A stretch of DNA of 64,000 nucleotides from 13-2-20CM-66-19 sp036273735 (GTDB taxonomy: Bacteria > Pseudomonadota > Gammaproteobacteria > Steroidobacterales > Steroidobacteraceae): the NCBI GenBank assembly GCA_036273735.1, contig DASUHA010000071.1:1-64000 (forward strand), given 5' to 3'. Position numbers and translations under genes: made by a program. Of the stretch, positions 1 to 8,643 are shown in pieces; positions within the stretch are counted from its first letter, which is position 1, and each line of letters begins with the position of its first letter. The notes beneath the pieces are model-generated. The model did no database searches. It worked only from the letters and a program-made list of their open reading frames with translations, and was not told the origin of the DNA.

Positions 1-4
1 TCTC

Positions 5-30
5 GCGGAAATCGTCTCGACGATTTCCGC
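5..30. repeat. Perfect inverted repeat upstream of the acyl-CoA dehydrogenase
   Basis: Ten-base arms GCGGAAATCG and CGATTTCCGC flank a six-base loop, ending just before the first ATG. It could be the terminator of a gene outside the window or a structured leader. No T tract follows, so terminator function is unproven. Confidence 0.5.
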
Positions 31-44
31 CAATGAGGACACAG

Positions 45-1208
45 ATGCAATTCTCACTCACCGAAGAGCAGCAGCTGATCGTCAAGACCACGCGCGATTT
101 CGTGCGACAAGAGCTCGTGCCGCACGAGCAGGAAGTGGAGGAGACGGGGCACCTGCGCGAGGACCTGCTGCGCGAGCTCAAGGCGAAGGCGATCGATGCG
201 GGTCTCTATGCCGCCAACATGCCGACGGAGGTGGGCGGCGCGGGACTCGATCCGGTCACCTGGGTGCTCTACGAGAAGGAGCTCGGCCACACGAGCTATG
301 CGCTGCACTACTCCTGCGTCGCCCGTCCCTCGAATATCCTCCTCGCCTGCACAGGCGAGCAGCGCGAAAAGTATCTGTTGCCCGCGGTGCGCGGGGAGCG
401 CGTCGAGTGTCTGGCGATGAGCGAGCCGCAGGCCGGCTCGGACCTGCGCGGCATGAAGACCACCGCGGTGCTCGACTGCGGGGACTTCGTGGTGAATGGC
501 ACCAAGCATTTCATCAGCCACGCCGACCACGCCGATTTCGCGATCCTGTTCGCCGCCTCGGGTGAGGAGCAGACACCGCGCGGGGCACGGCGGCTCATGA
601 CCGCTTTCCTGGTCGACAGGGGCACGCCCGGCTTCGAGGTGCTGCCGGGCTACCGGAACGTCTCGCATCGGGGCTACACCAACAGCATCCTCAGGTTCGT
701 CGACTGCCGGCTGCCGAAGTCCGCGGTGCTGGGGGAAGTCCACAAGGGCTTCGAGGTCGCCAACACCTGGCTCGGCGCCACGCGTCTGCAGGTGGCGGCC
801 AACTGCCTCGGGCGCGCCGAGCGGGCACTCGAGCTCGCGAAGCAATGGGCGGTCGACCGCAAGCAGTTCGGGCAGCAGATCGGCAAGTTCCAGGGGGTGA
901 GTTTCAAGCTGGCGGACATGGCGGTGGAGCTGCGCGCAGCGGAGCTCCTGACGCTGGAAGCCGCCTGGAAGCTCGGTCAGAATGCCGCCACCGACATGGA
1001 CATGGCGATCGCAAAATTGAAAGCCACCGAGATGCTCGCGATGGTCGCGGACGAGGCGCTGCAGATCCATGGCGGCATGGGTCTCATGACCGAGATGCCG
1101 CTCGAGCGCATCTGGCGCGACGCACGCATCGAGCGGATCTGGGACGGCACGAGCGAGGTGCAGCGCCACATCATCTCGCGGGCGCTGCTGCGGCCGGTCG
1201 GCGGCTGA
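45..1208 (+). CDS. Acyl-CoA dehydrogenase
   Basis: Flavin-dependent alpha,beta-desaturation of an acyl-CoA thioester. The 387-residue length and three-part layout (helical N-terminal, beta middle, helical C-terminal domain) match the family. The middle domain has the FAD-site stretch AMSEPQAGSDL, and the C-terminal domain has RKQFGQQIGKFQ and the closing IHGGMG and ERIWDGTSEVQ motifs. ATG at 45 is preferred over ATG at 33 because GAGG lies six bases before it. With the CaiD-like hydratase and CoA ligase downstream on the other strand it could oxidise gamma-butyrobetainyl-CoA to crotonobetainyl-CoA. That substrate is inferred from neighbours; the sequence alone only gives the family. Confidence 0.9.
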   Translation: MQFSLTEEQQLIVKTTRDFVRQELVPHEQEVEETGHLREDLLRELKAKAIDAGLYAANMPTEVGGAGLDPVTWVLYEKELGHTSYALHYSCVARPSNILLACTGEQREKYLLPAVRGERVECLAMSEPQAGSDLRGMKTTAVLDCGDFVVNGTKHFISHADHADFAILFAASGEEQTPRGARRLMTAFLVDRGTPGFEVLPGYRNVSHRGYTNSILRFVDCRLPKSAVLGEVHKGFEVANTWLGATRLQVAANCLGRAERALELAKQWAVDRKQFGQQIGKFQGVSFKLADMAVELRAAELLTLEAAWKLGQNAATDMDMAIAKLKATEMLAMVADEALQIHGGMGLMTEMPLERIWRDARIERIWDGTSEVQRHIISRALLRPVGG

Positions 1209-1237
1209 TGGGCAATCGGTTCGCCGGGTGAGGTAAC

Positions 1238-2698
1238 GTGGGCCGCCGGATCCTCCTCGAGAAGCGCTCGATCGACTACGTGCCACTCGCCGAGCGGCAC
1301 GGGAAGGTGTGGCATCTCTGGCCGGTGTGGTTCTCCGGCGATGCCCATCTCGCGACGCTCGCAGTCGGAGTGCTCGGGATCGCTCTGGGCGGCAATCTCC
1401 TCTGGACGGCGATCGCCGTGATCGCCGGTTGTGCCATCGGCACCTTCTTCATGGCCTTCCATTCGGCGCAGGGACCGCAGCTCGGCCTGCCGCAGATGAT
1501 CCAGTCGCGGCCGCAATTCGGTTATCTCGGCGCCCTGCTGGTATGGGGTGTCGCCCTCATCACCTACATCGGCTACACCTCTTTCAACCAGGTGCTGGCG
1601 GCACAGGCGCTGCAGCAGTTGGCTGCCTCACGGGTCGTGAGCGCGCCCGCGGTGATGATCGGTCTCGCGGTGCTGGCCGCGGGCCTCGCTCTCGTCGGGT
1701 ACGATGTCATCCACGCGGCGCAGCGCGCAGTCGCGTTCCTGATGATCGCGCTGCTGACGATGTTCTCAGCCGGCGCGGCATTCCTCCACATTCCCGCTGC
1801 GCAGTGGGATCCCAGGGGCTTTCACGCGGTGCCATTTCTCGCGCAGCTCTTCGCCGCGGCGTCCTACCAACTCAGCTGGTCGATCTACGTGTCGGACTAT
1901 TCGCGGTATCTCCCCCGTGAGGCGAGCGTCCGCGCTTCGTTCTGGTGGACCTGGTTCGGCTCGATGCTGGGCGGAGCCTGGATGATGCTGGTCGGCAGCA
2001 TCATCGCGGCGACCGCTCCGAGGCTCGAGCTGCCTGCCGCCCTCGAGCGTGCGGCGGATGCCATCGCGCCGGGATTCGGGCCGGTGCTCCTGATCGGATC
2101 GCTCCTCGGCCTCGTCACCATCTCCACACTCAACCTCTACGGCAGCTCGCTCACGCTTTTGAGCGTGCTCGATACCTTCAAGGCCGTCACAGGCGGTGTC
2201 GGCGCACGCGCCGCAACTCTAGCGGCCTCCGCGGCAGCCTCTACCGCGATCGCAATCGTCTCATCGAGCCATTTCCTCGCTCACTTCTCCGATCTGCTGC
2301 TGTTGTTCCTCTACCTCTTCACGCCCTGGACGGCGGTGAACCTCGTTGATTTCTATTGGGTGCGCAAGGGACACTATTCAGTGCGCGAGATCTTCAATCC
2401 GCGCGGCATGTACGGCCGTTGGCAGTGGCGGGGCCTGGTGGCGTACGGCGCCGGGTTCGCGGCGATGATCCCTTTCTTCAGTACCGGGCTCTATACCGGT
2501 CCAGTGGCGCGCGCGCTCGGCGGCGTCGATCTGTCCATGCTGGTGGGTTTGCCCGTGGCGGCCGGGATCTATCTGCTCGCATGCCGCTCGATCGACCTCG
2601 AGGCCGATCGTCAGGCAGCGGCCGTCGCCGATGCGGGCCTGGAGCCGCCGCTCGAGGCGCCTAGCGACCCTTCCATTCCGGCTTGCGCTTCTCCGTAA
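1238..2698 (+). CDS. NCS1-family permease (purine-cytosine permease type)
   Basis: A 486-residue inner-membrane transporter with about twelve hydrophobic segments. The N-terminal stretch with FSGDAHLATLAVG followed by GPQLGLPQMIQSR is typical of nucleobase:cation symporter-1 proteins. GTG at 1238 follows a GAGGT Shine-Dalgarno-like stretch, and the gene begins 29 bases after the acyl-CoA dehydrogenase, so the two are probably cotranscribed. NCS1 members usually carry nucleobases, hydantoins, allantoin or vitamins; here it may import a small N-containing substrate for the pathway. Its 3' end overlaps the convergent CaiD-like gene by 38 bases. Substrate unknown. Confidence 0.85.
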   Translation: MGRRILLEKRSIDYVPLAERHGKVWHLWPVWFSGDAHLATLAVGVLGIALGGNLLWTAIAVIAGCAIGTFFMAFHSAQGPQLGLPQMIQSRPQFGYLGALLVWGVALITYIGYTSFNQVLAAQALQQLAASRVVSAPAVMIGLAVLAAGLALVGYDVIHAAQRAVAFLMIALLTMFSAGAAFLHIPAAQWDPRGFHAVPFLAQLFAAASYQLSWSIYVSDYSRYLPREASVRASFWWTWFGSMLGGAWMMLVGSIIAATAPRLELPAALERAADAIAPGFGPVLLIGSLLGLVTISTLNLYGSSLTLLSVLDTFKAVTGGVGARAATLAASAAASTAIAIVSSSHFLAHFSDLLLLFLYLFTPWTAVNLVDFYWVRKGHYSVREIFNPRGMYGRWQWRGLVAYGAGFAAMIPFFSTGLYTGPVARALGGVDLSMLVGLPVAAGIYLLACRSIDLEADRQAAAVADAGLEPPLEAPSDPSIPACASP

Positions 2699-3452
2699 AC
2701 GCCCGCGCGCCTTCCTTGAGATCGTCCGAGCGGATCACGCGCTGCACGGCATCGAGGGCGTCGTGCAGCTCGAAGGCCTGGCGCTCGGGGATCATCTCCG
2801 AGTGGCGCAGCAGCTGTTTGATCGCGGGAAAGAGGAGGGGCGGCCCGGCGGCGAGCTGCGCGGCGATCTCACGGGCTTTCGCCAGGGATTGACCCTGCGG
2901 CACGACGTGGTTGGCGAGCCCCCAGTGCTTCGCCTCGGCCGCCTCCATCCAGCGGCCCGTCATGAGAAATTCCACCGCGACATGGTAGGGAATGCGCCGC
3001 CGCAGCTTGATCGTGCCGGCATCGGCCAGCACACCGACGTTGATCTCGGGCAGCGCGAACCGCGCGTGCTCTTCCATGACGATGATGTCGCAGCCGAGCA
3101 CGAGCTCGAAGCCGCCGCCGCAGGCGATGCCGTTGACGGCGGCGATGAGCGGCTTGTCGAGATTGCGCGGGTGATTGAGACCGGCGAAGCCGCCGCTCCC
3201 CCAGTCTTCGTCCGAGCGCTCCCCGGCGGCCGCGGCCTTGAGGTCCCAGCCGGGAGAGAAGAAGCGGTCGCCCGCACCGGTGATGATGCAGACCCGCAGC
3301 GCCGGGTCATCGCGAAAGGCAGTGAAGATCTCGTTCAGCCGCCGGCTCGCCGCCAGGTCGATGGCGTTGGCCTTGGGCCGATCGAGGGTCACCTCGAGGA
3401 CGGCGCCGGTGGCGAGGGTGCGGATTCCGGCGCGCTCACTGACTTCTGACAT
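2661..3452 (-). CDS. Enoyl-CoA hydratase/isomerase, CaiD-like (crotonobetainyl-CoA hydratase type)
   Basis: A 263-residue crotonase-fold protein. It tracks E. coli carnitinyl-CoA dehydratase CaiD along its length: EVTLDRPKANAID near the N-terminus, FFSPGWDLKAAA, GGFAGL, AAVNGIACGGGFEL (oxyanion-hole region), FALPEINVGV and a C-terminal EKRKPEWKGR. ATG at 3452 is chosen because GGAG precedes it by about eight bases and it is where homology starts; an in-frame ATG at 3500 would run into the upstream gene. It is the last gene of the CdhC-CdhB-ligase-CaiD operon and follows the ligase stop by one base. Expected reaction: crotonobetainyl-CoA to carnitinyl-CoA (inference from similarity and context). 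Confidence 0.85.
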   Translation of the reverse strand: MSEVSERAGIRTLATGAVLEVTLDRPKANAIDLAASRRLNEIFTAFRDDPALRVCIITGAGDRFFSPGWDLKAAAAGERSDEDWGSGGFAGLNHPRNLDKPLIAAVNGIACGGGFELVLGCDIIVMEEHARFALPEINVGVLADAGTIKLRRRIPYHVAVEFLMTGRWMEAAEAKHWGLANHVVPQGQSLAKAREIAAQLAAGPPLLFPAIKQLLRHSEMIPERQAFELHDALDAVQRVIRSDDLKEGARAFTEKRKPEWKGR

Positions 3453-3453
3453 C

Positions 3454-5559
3454 TCAAGGCTCCTCGGCAAGGCGAACCAGTGCATCGACGGCCACGACAC
3501 CGCGGCCGGCGGGGCGGACGAGCACGGGATTGAGTTCGAGCTCCAGCAATCGATTCACATTCTCCTCCGCATAGCGCGCGCAGGCCAACACCGCTTGCGC
3601 GAGCGCGGGCAGATCTCCCGGCGGCCGACCCCGGTAGCCGCCGAGCAGCCTGCCGATGCCGAGCCGCCCGAGGGCCGACTGAACGGCCGCAGGGGTAAAG
3701 GGGGGCAACAGCGTCGCGGTATCCCGCAGGAGCTCCGCGAGAACCCCACCCGCACCCAACATGAGCAGAGCGCCGAGCTGCGGATCGACTGTGATGCCCA
3801 CCAGGACTTCGGCAACGGCATCGGTCACCATCTCCTCGACGAGGAGAGTGCGTGAGATGCGAGCCAGTCGCTCCGCAGCGGCTGCGGCATCGGCTGCCGT
3901 GCGCACATCGAGGATGATGCCACCCAACTCTGACTTGTGCTCGAAGACTCCAGCGGCTTTGAGAACTACCGGAAATCCGAGTGCGCGCGCGGCCTCGGCA
4001 GCTTCCTCAGGGGGCACGATGCGCGAGCGCGGAATCGGTACACCGTAAGCGGCGAGAGCGGCCTTCCCCTCGTGCTCGGGGAGGGTTCTACCGCGTGCGG
4101 GAGCGGTGTGCGGCTCTGTCCGGCTCGCGCTCTGCTCGCGCGGCAGACAAAGGTCCACGGTGAGCTTCCGAGACCAGGCTGCGCCGACGGCCGCCGCGTG
4201 ATCCAGCGCTTCCAAGGCCTCCCGCTGGCCCTGAAGCGGCACGACTCCGGCATCGAGACACCGGGCGCGAGTGCTGGCGGAAAGCGATTCCGGGAGCGAG
4301 CTGATGACCGCTGCGCACCCGCGCGCGCCCTGATGAGCGGCAATGAACTCCTCGATGACCGCGACGTAGCTCGCCGGGTCCGCCTGAGCTTCCGGCGGGC
4401 AGTCGACCATGAGACCCACCGCGTCATAGCCGGCACCGTGCACGATGGAGAAGAGGGAGCGCAGGCGCGGCCGATCGAACCAGACATGCGTGTGGAAGTC
4501 GAACGGGTTGGCGATCGTCACTCGCTCGGAGAGCAGATCCCCCAACTGCGTGGTCGTCACCGGCGAGAATGCGGGAAATTCGAGCGCAAGATGTCTTGCA
4601 GCATCGGCCGTCATCGCCATGTCGCCGCCGGATGCCCCCATGATGAGCGTCCGCCGGCCTGACAGGGGTCCCGCGGCATGCAATACCTTCAGCGTCTCGC
4701 AGAGCGTTGCGAGCGAATCACAGCGCGCAATCCCGGATTGCCGGCAGAAGGCATCGAACGCACCGTCCGCTCCGGCGAGCGAGCCGGTATGGCTGCGTGC
4801 GGTACGCGCCGCCCCCTCGGTGCGGCCCGCTTTGACCAGCGCGATGGGCTTGCCCGCGGCCCGGGCCTTGGCAACGGCCCGTGCGAACCCCGGGACATCC
4901 TTGATACCTTCGATATAGAGGCCGAACGCGCTGACGCGCGGGTCATCCACCAGGCTGTCGATCAGATTTTCGACGGTCAGGCAGGTCTGGTTGCCGGTGG
5001 TGAGGAGATAGCCGATGGGGAGCGAGCGCTGATTGAAGAGGAGATTGAGCGCGATGGTGCCGCTCTGGCAGATGAGCGCCACCCCGCGTGTGGGTTTGCC
5101 GCCGACCACCTGATCGGGCCAGAGCGCGGCGACATCGAAGAGATTGATGAAGCCGTAGCAATTGGGACCGAAATAGGGCAGCGGGCCTGCTGCGCTTTCG
5201 AGGGCGGCGGTGAGACGCTGCCCTTCGGGCGTGCCGGTTTCGGAGAAGCCGGCGGCAAAGCAGACGAAACCCCCTGCGCCTCGGCGCGCCAGCGCGGCGG
5301 CGATCGCCGGGACTTCATGGTTGGGTGCTGCGATGAATGCCGCGTCCGGTGCCTCGGGGAGCTCATCGACGGAGCGGAAGTAACGGCTCTCAGCGCTCGA
5401 AGGCCGGGTGGGGTGAACGTGCCAGACTCGTCCGGTATATCCGATGGCTCGCGCCGCCGCGCCAGCGGCGTCGGCCCACTGGCCACCGATCAGAGCAATG
5501 TGCCGCGGCGCCAGGAGACGCTGCAGCGCTGCGGCGCCTTTCGGATCGTCCTCGGGCAT
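3454..5559 (-). CDS. NDP-forming acyl-CoA synthetase, fused alpha/beta subunits
   Basis: A 701-residue acetate-CoA-ligase-like enzyme that makes acyl-CoA through a phosphohistidine intermediate. Domains in order: CoA-binding Rossmann domain (about 1-130), succinyl-CoA-synthetase-like domain with ICQSGTIA and the phosphohistidine motif SHTGSLAG (about 150-290), second ligase domain, and a C-terminal ATP-grasp domain (about 475-701) with FPVVLKAAG and HKSELGGI. The start is one base after the thioesterase stop and the stop one base before the CaiD-like start, so it sits in a tight operon. In this setting it is the likely activator of carnitine, crotonobetaine or butyrobetaine. The AMP-forming CaiC type used by enteric bacteria is absent here. 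Confidence 0.85.
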   Translation of the reverse strand: MPEDDPKGAAALQRLLAPRHIALIGGQWADAAGAAARAIGYTGRVWHVHPTRPSSAESRYFRSVDELPEAPDAAFIAAPNHEVPAIAAALARRGAGGFVCFAAGFSETGTPEGQRLTAALESAAGPLPYFGPNCYGFINLFDVAALWPDQVVGGKPTRGVALICQSGTIALNLLFNQRSLPIGYLLTTGNQTCLTVENLIDSLVDDPRVSAFGLYIEGIKDVPGFARAVAKARAAGKPIALVKAGRTEGAARTARSHTGSLAGADGAFDAFCRQSGIARCDSLATLCETLKVLHAAGPLSGRRTLIMGASGGDMAMTADAARHLALEFPAFSPVTTTQLGDLLSERVTIANPFDFHTHVWFDRPRLRSLFSIVHGAGYDAVGLMVDCPPEAQADPASYVAVIEEFIAAHQGARGCAAVISSLPESLSASTRARCLDAGVVPLQGQREALEALDHAAAVGAAWSRKLTVDLCLPREQSASRTEPHTAPARGRTLPEHEGKAALAAYGVPIPRSRIVPPEEAAEAARALGFPVVLKAAGVFEHKSELGGIILDVRTAADAAAAAERLARISRTLLVEEMVTDAVAEVLVGITVDPQLGALLMLGAGGVLAELLRDTATLLPPFTPAAVQSALGRLGIGRLLGGYRGRPPGDLPALAQAVLACARYAEENVNRLLELELNPVLVRPAGRGVVAVDALVRLAEEP

Positions 5560-5560
5560 G

Positions 5561-6037
5561 TTATCGGCTGACCAATTCCATGCGTCGGGACCCGGGGCCT
5601 AAGGAGGACGAGGCCGCAGTCGTACGCCGCAGCTCGGCGATTGCCGTCGCGACTCTCTCCGGGAAGGGTACCGTGCGTGCGGTTGGAGTCTGACGAATGT
5701 GCAGCAACATTACCTCGCATGTGGCCGCCGCCTCCGGGCTTCCATCGCAAAGCAACTCCAGCGCGGTGTGGATCCGCTTCTCGTCAGCGCCCAGGATCCT
5801 GACTTTGACCTCGACAGTATCGTGGGCGCCGATTTCGCGAAAATAATGCGTGTGCAGCTCTACCGTATAGAGCGTGCACGCGGTTTGCTCCCGGTACTGC
5901 GCATCCATCCCCAGGTAGTCCATGAGGCTGTCGAGGGCATAGCTGGCGATGAGCCCGTAGTAGGCATCGCGGACGTGACCGTTGTAGTCGATCCACTCCG
6001 GCGCAATTGCCGTACGATATATCGTCTGTCCGCCCAC
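5561..6037 (-). CDS. Hotdog-fold thioesterase, CdhB-like (betainyl-CoA thioesterase type)
   Basis: A 158-residue thioesterase of the 4-hydroxybenzoyl-CoA thioesterase type, with WIDYNGHVRDAYYG as its catalytic region (Asp-Tyr-Asn-Gly-His) and later HTHYFREIGAHD. In Pseudomonas carnitine catabolism the gene beside the BKACE-family CdhC encodes CdhB, which hydrolyses betainyl-CoA to glycine betaine. Here the same pair lies side by side, 28 bases apart. The functional call rests on that context; the sequence by itself shows a short-chain hotdog thioesterase. Confidence 0.75.
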   Translation of the reverse strand: MGGQTIYRTAIAPEWIDYNGHVRDAYYGLIASYALDSLMDYLGMDAQYREQTACTLYTVELHTHYFREIGAHDTVEVKVRILGADEKRIHTALELLCDGSPEAAATCEVMLLHIRQTPTARTVPFPERVATAIAELRRTTAASSSLGPGSRRMELVSR

Positions 6038-6065
6038 GAGCCTCCCGTCGGCCGCTATGCCTCGC

Positions 6066-6965
6066 TCAGCGCAGCTGCAACCGCTCTCGGGTCTGCGCGG
6101 GACTGAGCACCCGCGCCCCCATCGCTTCGATGATCGTGCGCGCCTTCTCGACGAGCTGTGCGTTGCTCGCGTAGACCCCGCGGCTCAAGTACAGGTTGTC
6201 CTCCAAACCCACCCGCACGTTGCCGCCGAGCAATATCGACTGAGCGACCCACGGCATCTGCATGCGCCCGATGGCGAACGACGTCCAAACGCAATCCGCG
6301 GGCAGCGTATTCACCATCGCGAGCAGGTGCCCCGTGTCGGCCGGCACACCGTAGGGTATCCCGGTGCAGAGTTGGATGAGCGCCGGGGCGGAAATGAGCC
6401 CTTCCTTGATCAGTTGCCTGACGAACCACAGGTTGCCGGTATCGAATACTTCGAGCTCCGGCTTGACGCCGAGCTCGCGCAGGATGCCGGCACCGCGACG
6501 CAGATAGTTGGGCGTCGAGACATAGGCGCGGTTGTCGTCGCCGAAGTTGAGGCTGCCGCAGTCGAGCGTGGCGATGTCGGGGCGATAGAGCCCTTCCTGG
6601 CACAGCTCGATGACGTGGCGCATCCGCTCCTCCTGGCTGACGAAGTCGGTGCCCGGTGCGGGCGTATCCTCGAGCCCGCGCTCGCCCACGCAGATGTAGC
6701 CACCCATACCGCAGGTGAGATTGACGATGACGTCGACGCCGCTCTCGCGGATCCGCTTGACGACCTCGCGATAGTGACGGGTCGCCATACTGAAGGCGCC
6801 CGTTTCCGGGTCACGCACGTGAATGTGTACGATGGCGGCGCCGGCACGCGCCGCAGCGAGCGCCGAATCGGCAATCTGCGCGGGGCTGATGGGGCAGTGG
6901 GGATTGCGGGTGACCTTGGTATCATCCCCGGTGACCGCACACGTAATGATGACGTCGGAATTCAT
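6066..6965 (-). CDS. BKACE-family beta-keto acid cleavage enzyme, CdhC-like
   Basis: A 299-residue TIM-barrel protein of the 3-keto-5-aminohexanoate cleavage family. It shows the family landmarks IITCAVTGD at the N-terminus, IVHIHVRDPETG (metal-binding His-X-His), NLTCGMGG, LEVFDTGN and VRVGLEDNLYLSRG near the C-terminus. These enzymes condense a beta-keto acid with acetyl-CoA; CdhC converts 3-dehydrocarnitine plus acetyl-CoA to betainyl-CoA and acetoacetate. It heads an operon with the thioesterase, ligase and hydratase. No L-carnitine dehydrogenase (CdhA) is in the window, so the 3-oxo substrate must come from elsewhere. Specificity is inferred from neighbours. Confidence 0.8.
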   Translation of the reverse strand: MNSDVIITCAVTGDDTKVTRNPHCPISPAQIADSALAAARAGAAIVHIHVRDPETGAFSMATRHYREVVKRIRESGVDVIVNLTCGMGGYICVGERGLEDTPAPGTDFVSQEERMRHVIELCQEGLYRPDIATLDCGSLNFGDDNRAYVSTPNYLRRGAGILRELGVKPELEVFDTGNLWFVRQLIKEGLISAPALIQLCTGIPYGVPADTGHLLAMVNTLPADCVWTSFAIGRMQMPWVAQSILLGGNVRVGLEDNLYLSRGVYASNAQLVEKARTIIEAMGARVLSPAQTRERLQLR

Positions 6966-7072
6966 GTGCCTGCTCGCGCGCGTTTTGATATTATGATTGT
7001 GATAATAAAATAAACCGGCTGTGGCCGCAAGCGACGGCCGCGTGCAGCGGCCGCGCCGAACCGGAGGCGATC
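6966..7072. promoter_or_regulatory. AT-rich divergent promoter/operator region
   Basis: This 107-base gap separates the divergent CdhC-like and aldehyde dehydrogenase genes. It has a strikingly AT-rich core in GC-rich surroundings, with an inverted repeat TATTAT (6989-6994) and ATAATA (7002-7007) separated by seven bases. I see no unambiguous -35/-10 pair. The core could serve as a shared operator for both transcripts. A GGAGG Shine-Dalgarno lies five bases before the ATG at 7073. Confidence 0.5.
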
Positions 7073-8497
7073 ATGCAGACGCAGATGTTGATTGATGGCC
7101 GGCTCCTCCCCGGGCAGGGGCCGCAGGAAGAAATCCTCGACCCCGCGACCGGAGCGCGGATCGCCACCGTCCCGGCGGCCAGCCCCGAGCAGGTGGATGC
7201 GGCAGTGGCGGCCGCCGAGCGTGCCTTTGCCGGGTGGGCGGCCACTGCACCGAAGGACCGGGCCGCGCCGCTGCTGCGTATCGCGGACCTCCTCGAGCGG
7301 CAAGCCGCTGACTATGCTGCGCTCGAATCGCAGAACACCGGGAAGCCGCTCGCAGCGATGCTGGCCGATGAGATGCCCGCCATCGCGGACGTGTTCCGCT
7401 TCTTCGCCGGCGCGTGCCGGACCTCCGTCGGCCCCGTGGCCGGTGAGTACCTGCCCGGTCATACGAGTCTCATTCGTCGCGACCCGGTCGGCGTCGTGGC
7501 ATCGATCGCGCCGTGGAACTATCCATTGATGATGGCGGCCTGGAAGCTCGCGCCTGCCATCGCGGCCGGCAACACGGTGGTACTCAAGCCTTCCGAGCAG
7601 ACGCCGCTCACGGCACTGACGCTCGCCGAGGCCCTCGCCGAATTCCTGCCAGCAGGTGTGGTCAACATCATCTGCGGCCGCGGCGAGCCCGTGGGCAGGA
7701 CGCTGGTCTCCCATCCCCGCGTACGCATGGTTTCCCTGACCGGTGACGTGTCGACCGGCCAGAAAGTGCTGGCGGCCGCCGCCGGCAACCTCAAGCGCAC
7801 CCACCTCGAGCTCGGTGGCAAGGCCCCCGTGCTCGTGTTCGATGACGCCGACCTCGAGGCCGTCATCGCGGGCATCCGCACCTTCGGCTACTACAACGCG
7901 GGCCAGGACTGCACCGCGGCATGCCGTCTCTACGCCGGCTCCGGAATCCACGATCGCCTGGTGGCCGACCTCACGAGCACGGTAGGCAGCATCAAGCTAG
8001 GCACCCAGCGTGAATCGGGCGTGGAAATGGGTCCTCTGATTTCCGCCTCACAACGCAACCGCGTCGCCGACTTCGTCGAGCGCGCTGCGGCCCTTCCCCA
8101 CATCGAGGTCACCACCGGCGGTCGGGCCCGCACCGGAAGCGGCTTCTTCTACGAGCCCACCATCATCGCCGGCGCTCGTCAGTCCGATGAGATCGTGCAA
8201 CGCGAAGTCTTCGGCCCCGTCATCTCGATCACCCGCTTCACCGACTCCGAGGAAGCCATCCTGTGGGCGAATGACTCCGAATACGGCCTGGCCTCCTCGA
8301 TCTGGACCCGCGACGTCGGCCGCGCCATGCAGGTCGCTGCCCGCCTGCAATACGGCGTCACCTGGATCAACACCCACTTCGCCACCATCAGCGAAATGCC
8401 CCACGGCGGCTTCAAACGCTCCGGCTACGGCAAAGACCTCTCTGTATTCGCACTGGACGACTACACCATCCCCCGTCACATCATGGTGAAGCTCTAG
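7073..8497 (+). CDS. Aldehyde dehydrogenase, gamma-aminobutyraldehyde dehydrogenase (YdcW/PatD) type
   Basis: A 474-residue NAD-dependent aldehyde dehydrogenase. It follows E. coli YdcW closely: DVFRFFAGA, GHTSLIRRDPVGVVASIAPW, VRMVSLTGD, LELGGKAP (catalytic base Glu246) and GQDCTAACR (nucleophile Cys280), ending DYTIPRHIMVKL. YdcW oxidises 4-aminobutyraldehyde from putrescine and is encoded beside a polyamine-type ABC transporter, as here. Because the next module uses carnitine-type compounds, 4-trimethylaminobutyraldehyde (giving gamma-butyrobetaine) is an attractive alternative substrate, but this is inference. Confidence 0.88.
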   Translation: MQTQMLIDGRLLPGQGPQEEILDPATGARIATVPAASPEQVDAAVAAAERAFAGWAATAPKDRAAPLLRIADLLERQAADYAALESQNTGKPLAAMLADEMPAIADVFRFFAGACRTSVGPVAGEYLPGHTSLIRRDPVGVVASIAPWNYPLMMAAWKLAPAIAAGNTVVLKPSEQTPLTALTLAEALAEFLPAGVVNIICGRGEPVGRTLVSHPRVRMVSLTGDVSTGQKVLAAAAGNLKRTHLELGGKAPVLVFDDADLEAVIAGIRTFGYYNAGQDCTAACRLYAGSGIHDRLVADLTSTVGSIKLGTQRESGVEMGPLISASQRNRVADFVERAAALPHIEVTTGGRARTGSGFFYEPTIIAGARQSDEIVQREVFGPVISITRFTDSEEAILWANDSEYGLASSIWTRDVGRAMQVAARLQYGVTWINTHFATISEMPHGGFKRSGYGKDLSVFALDDYTIPRHIMVKL

Positions 8498-8530
8498 AGC
8501 ACGCGATCGTGCATGGCGAACCCGTTCAAC

Positions 8531-8643
8531 GGGGACTCACGTGGAAAAGTATTTCCCGGGGCCTGAAAAACAGGATGTTTTTCCGGCAGCCTACAAGGAC
8601 GTATTTACGGCGGCCCGGGAAATACTTTTCCACGCGAGCCCCC
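8531..8643. repeat. 113-bp palindromic element overlapping the start of the potF-like gene
   Basis: Two 30-base arms (8531-8560 and 8614-8643) are reverse complements at 28 of 30 positions. The inner 20 bases, beginning GTGGAAAAGT, match perfectly. The 53-base loop contains a smaller hairpin (AAAAAC-AGGAT-GTTTTT). It lies 33 bases after the aldehyde dehydrogenase stop. It resembles dispersed palindromic repeats of gammaproteobacteria more than a transposon; no target duplication was recognised. The reading frame of the binding protein runs through it. Confidence 0.8.

Noticed and set aside
2661..3500. Longer N-terminus for the CaiD-like protein (ATG at 3500)
   Set aside because: The extra residues lack family similarity and overlap the ligase gene; ATG 3452 has a Shine-Dalgarno and fits CaiD length.
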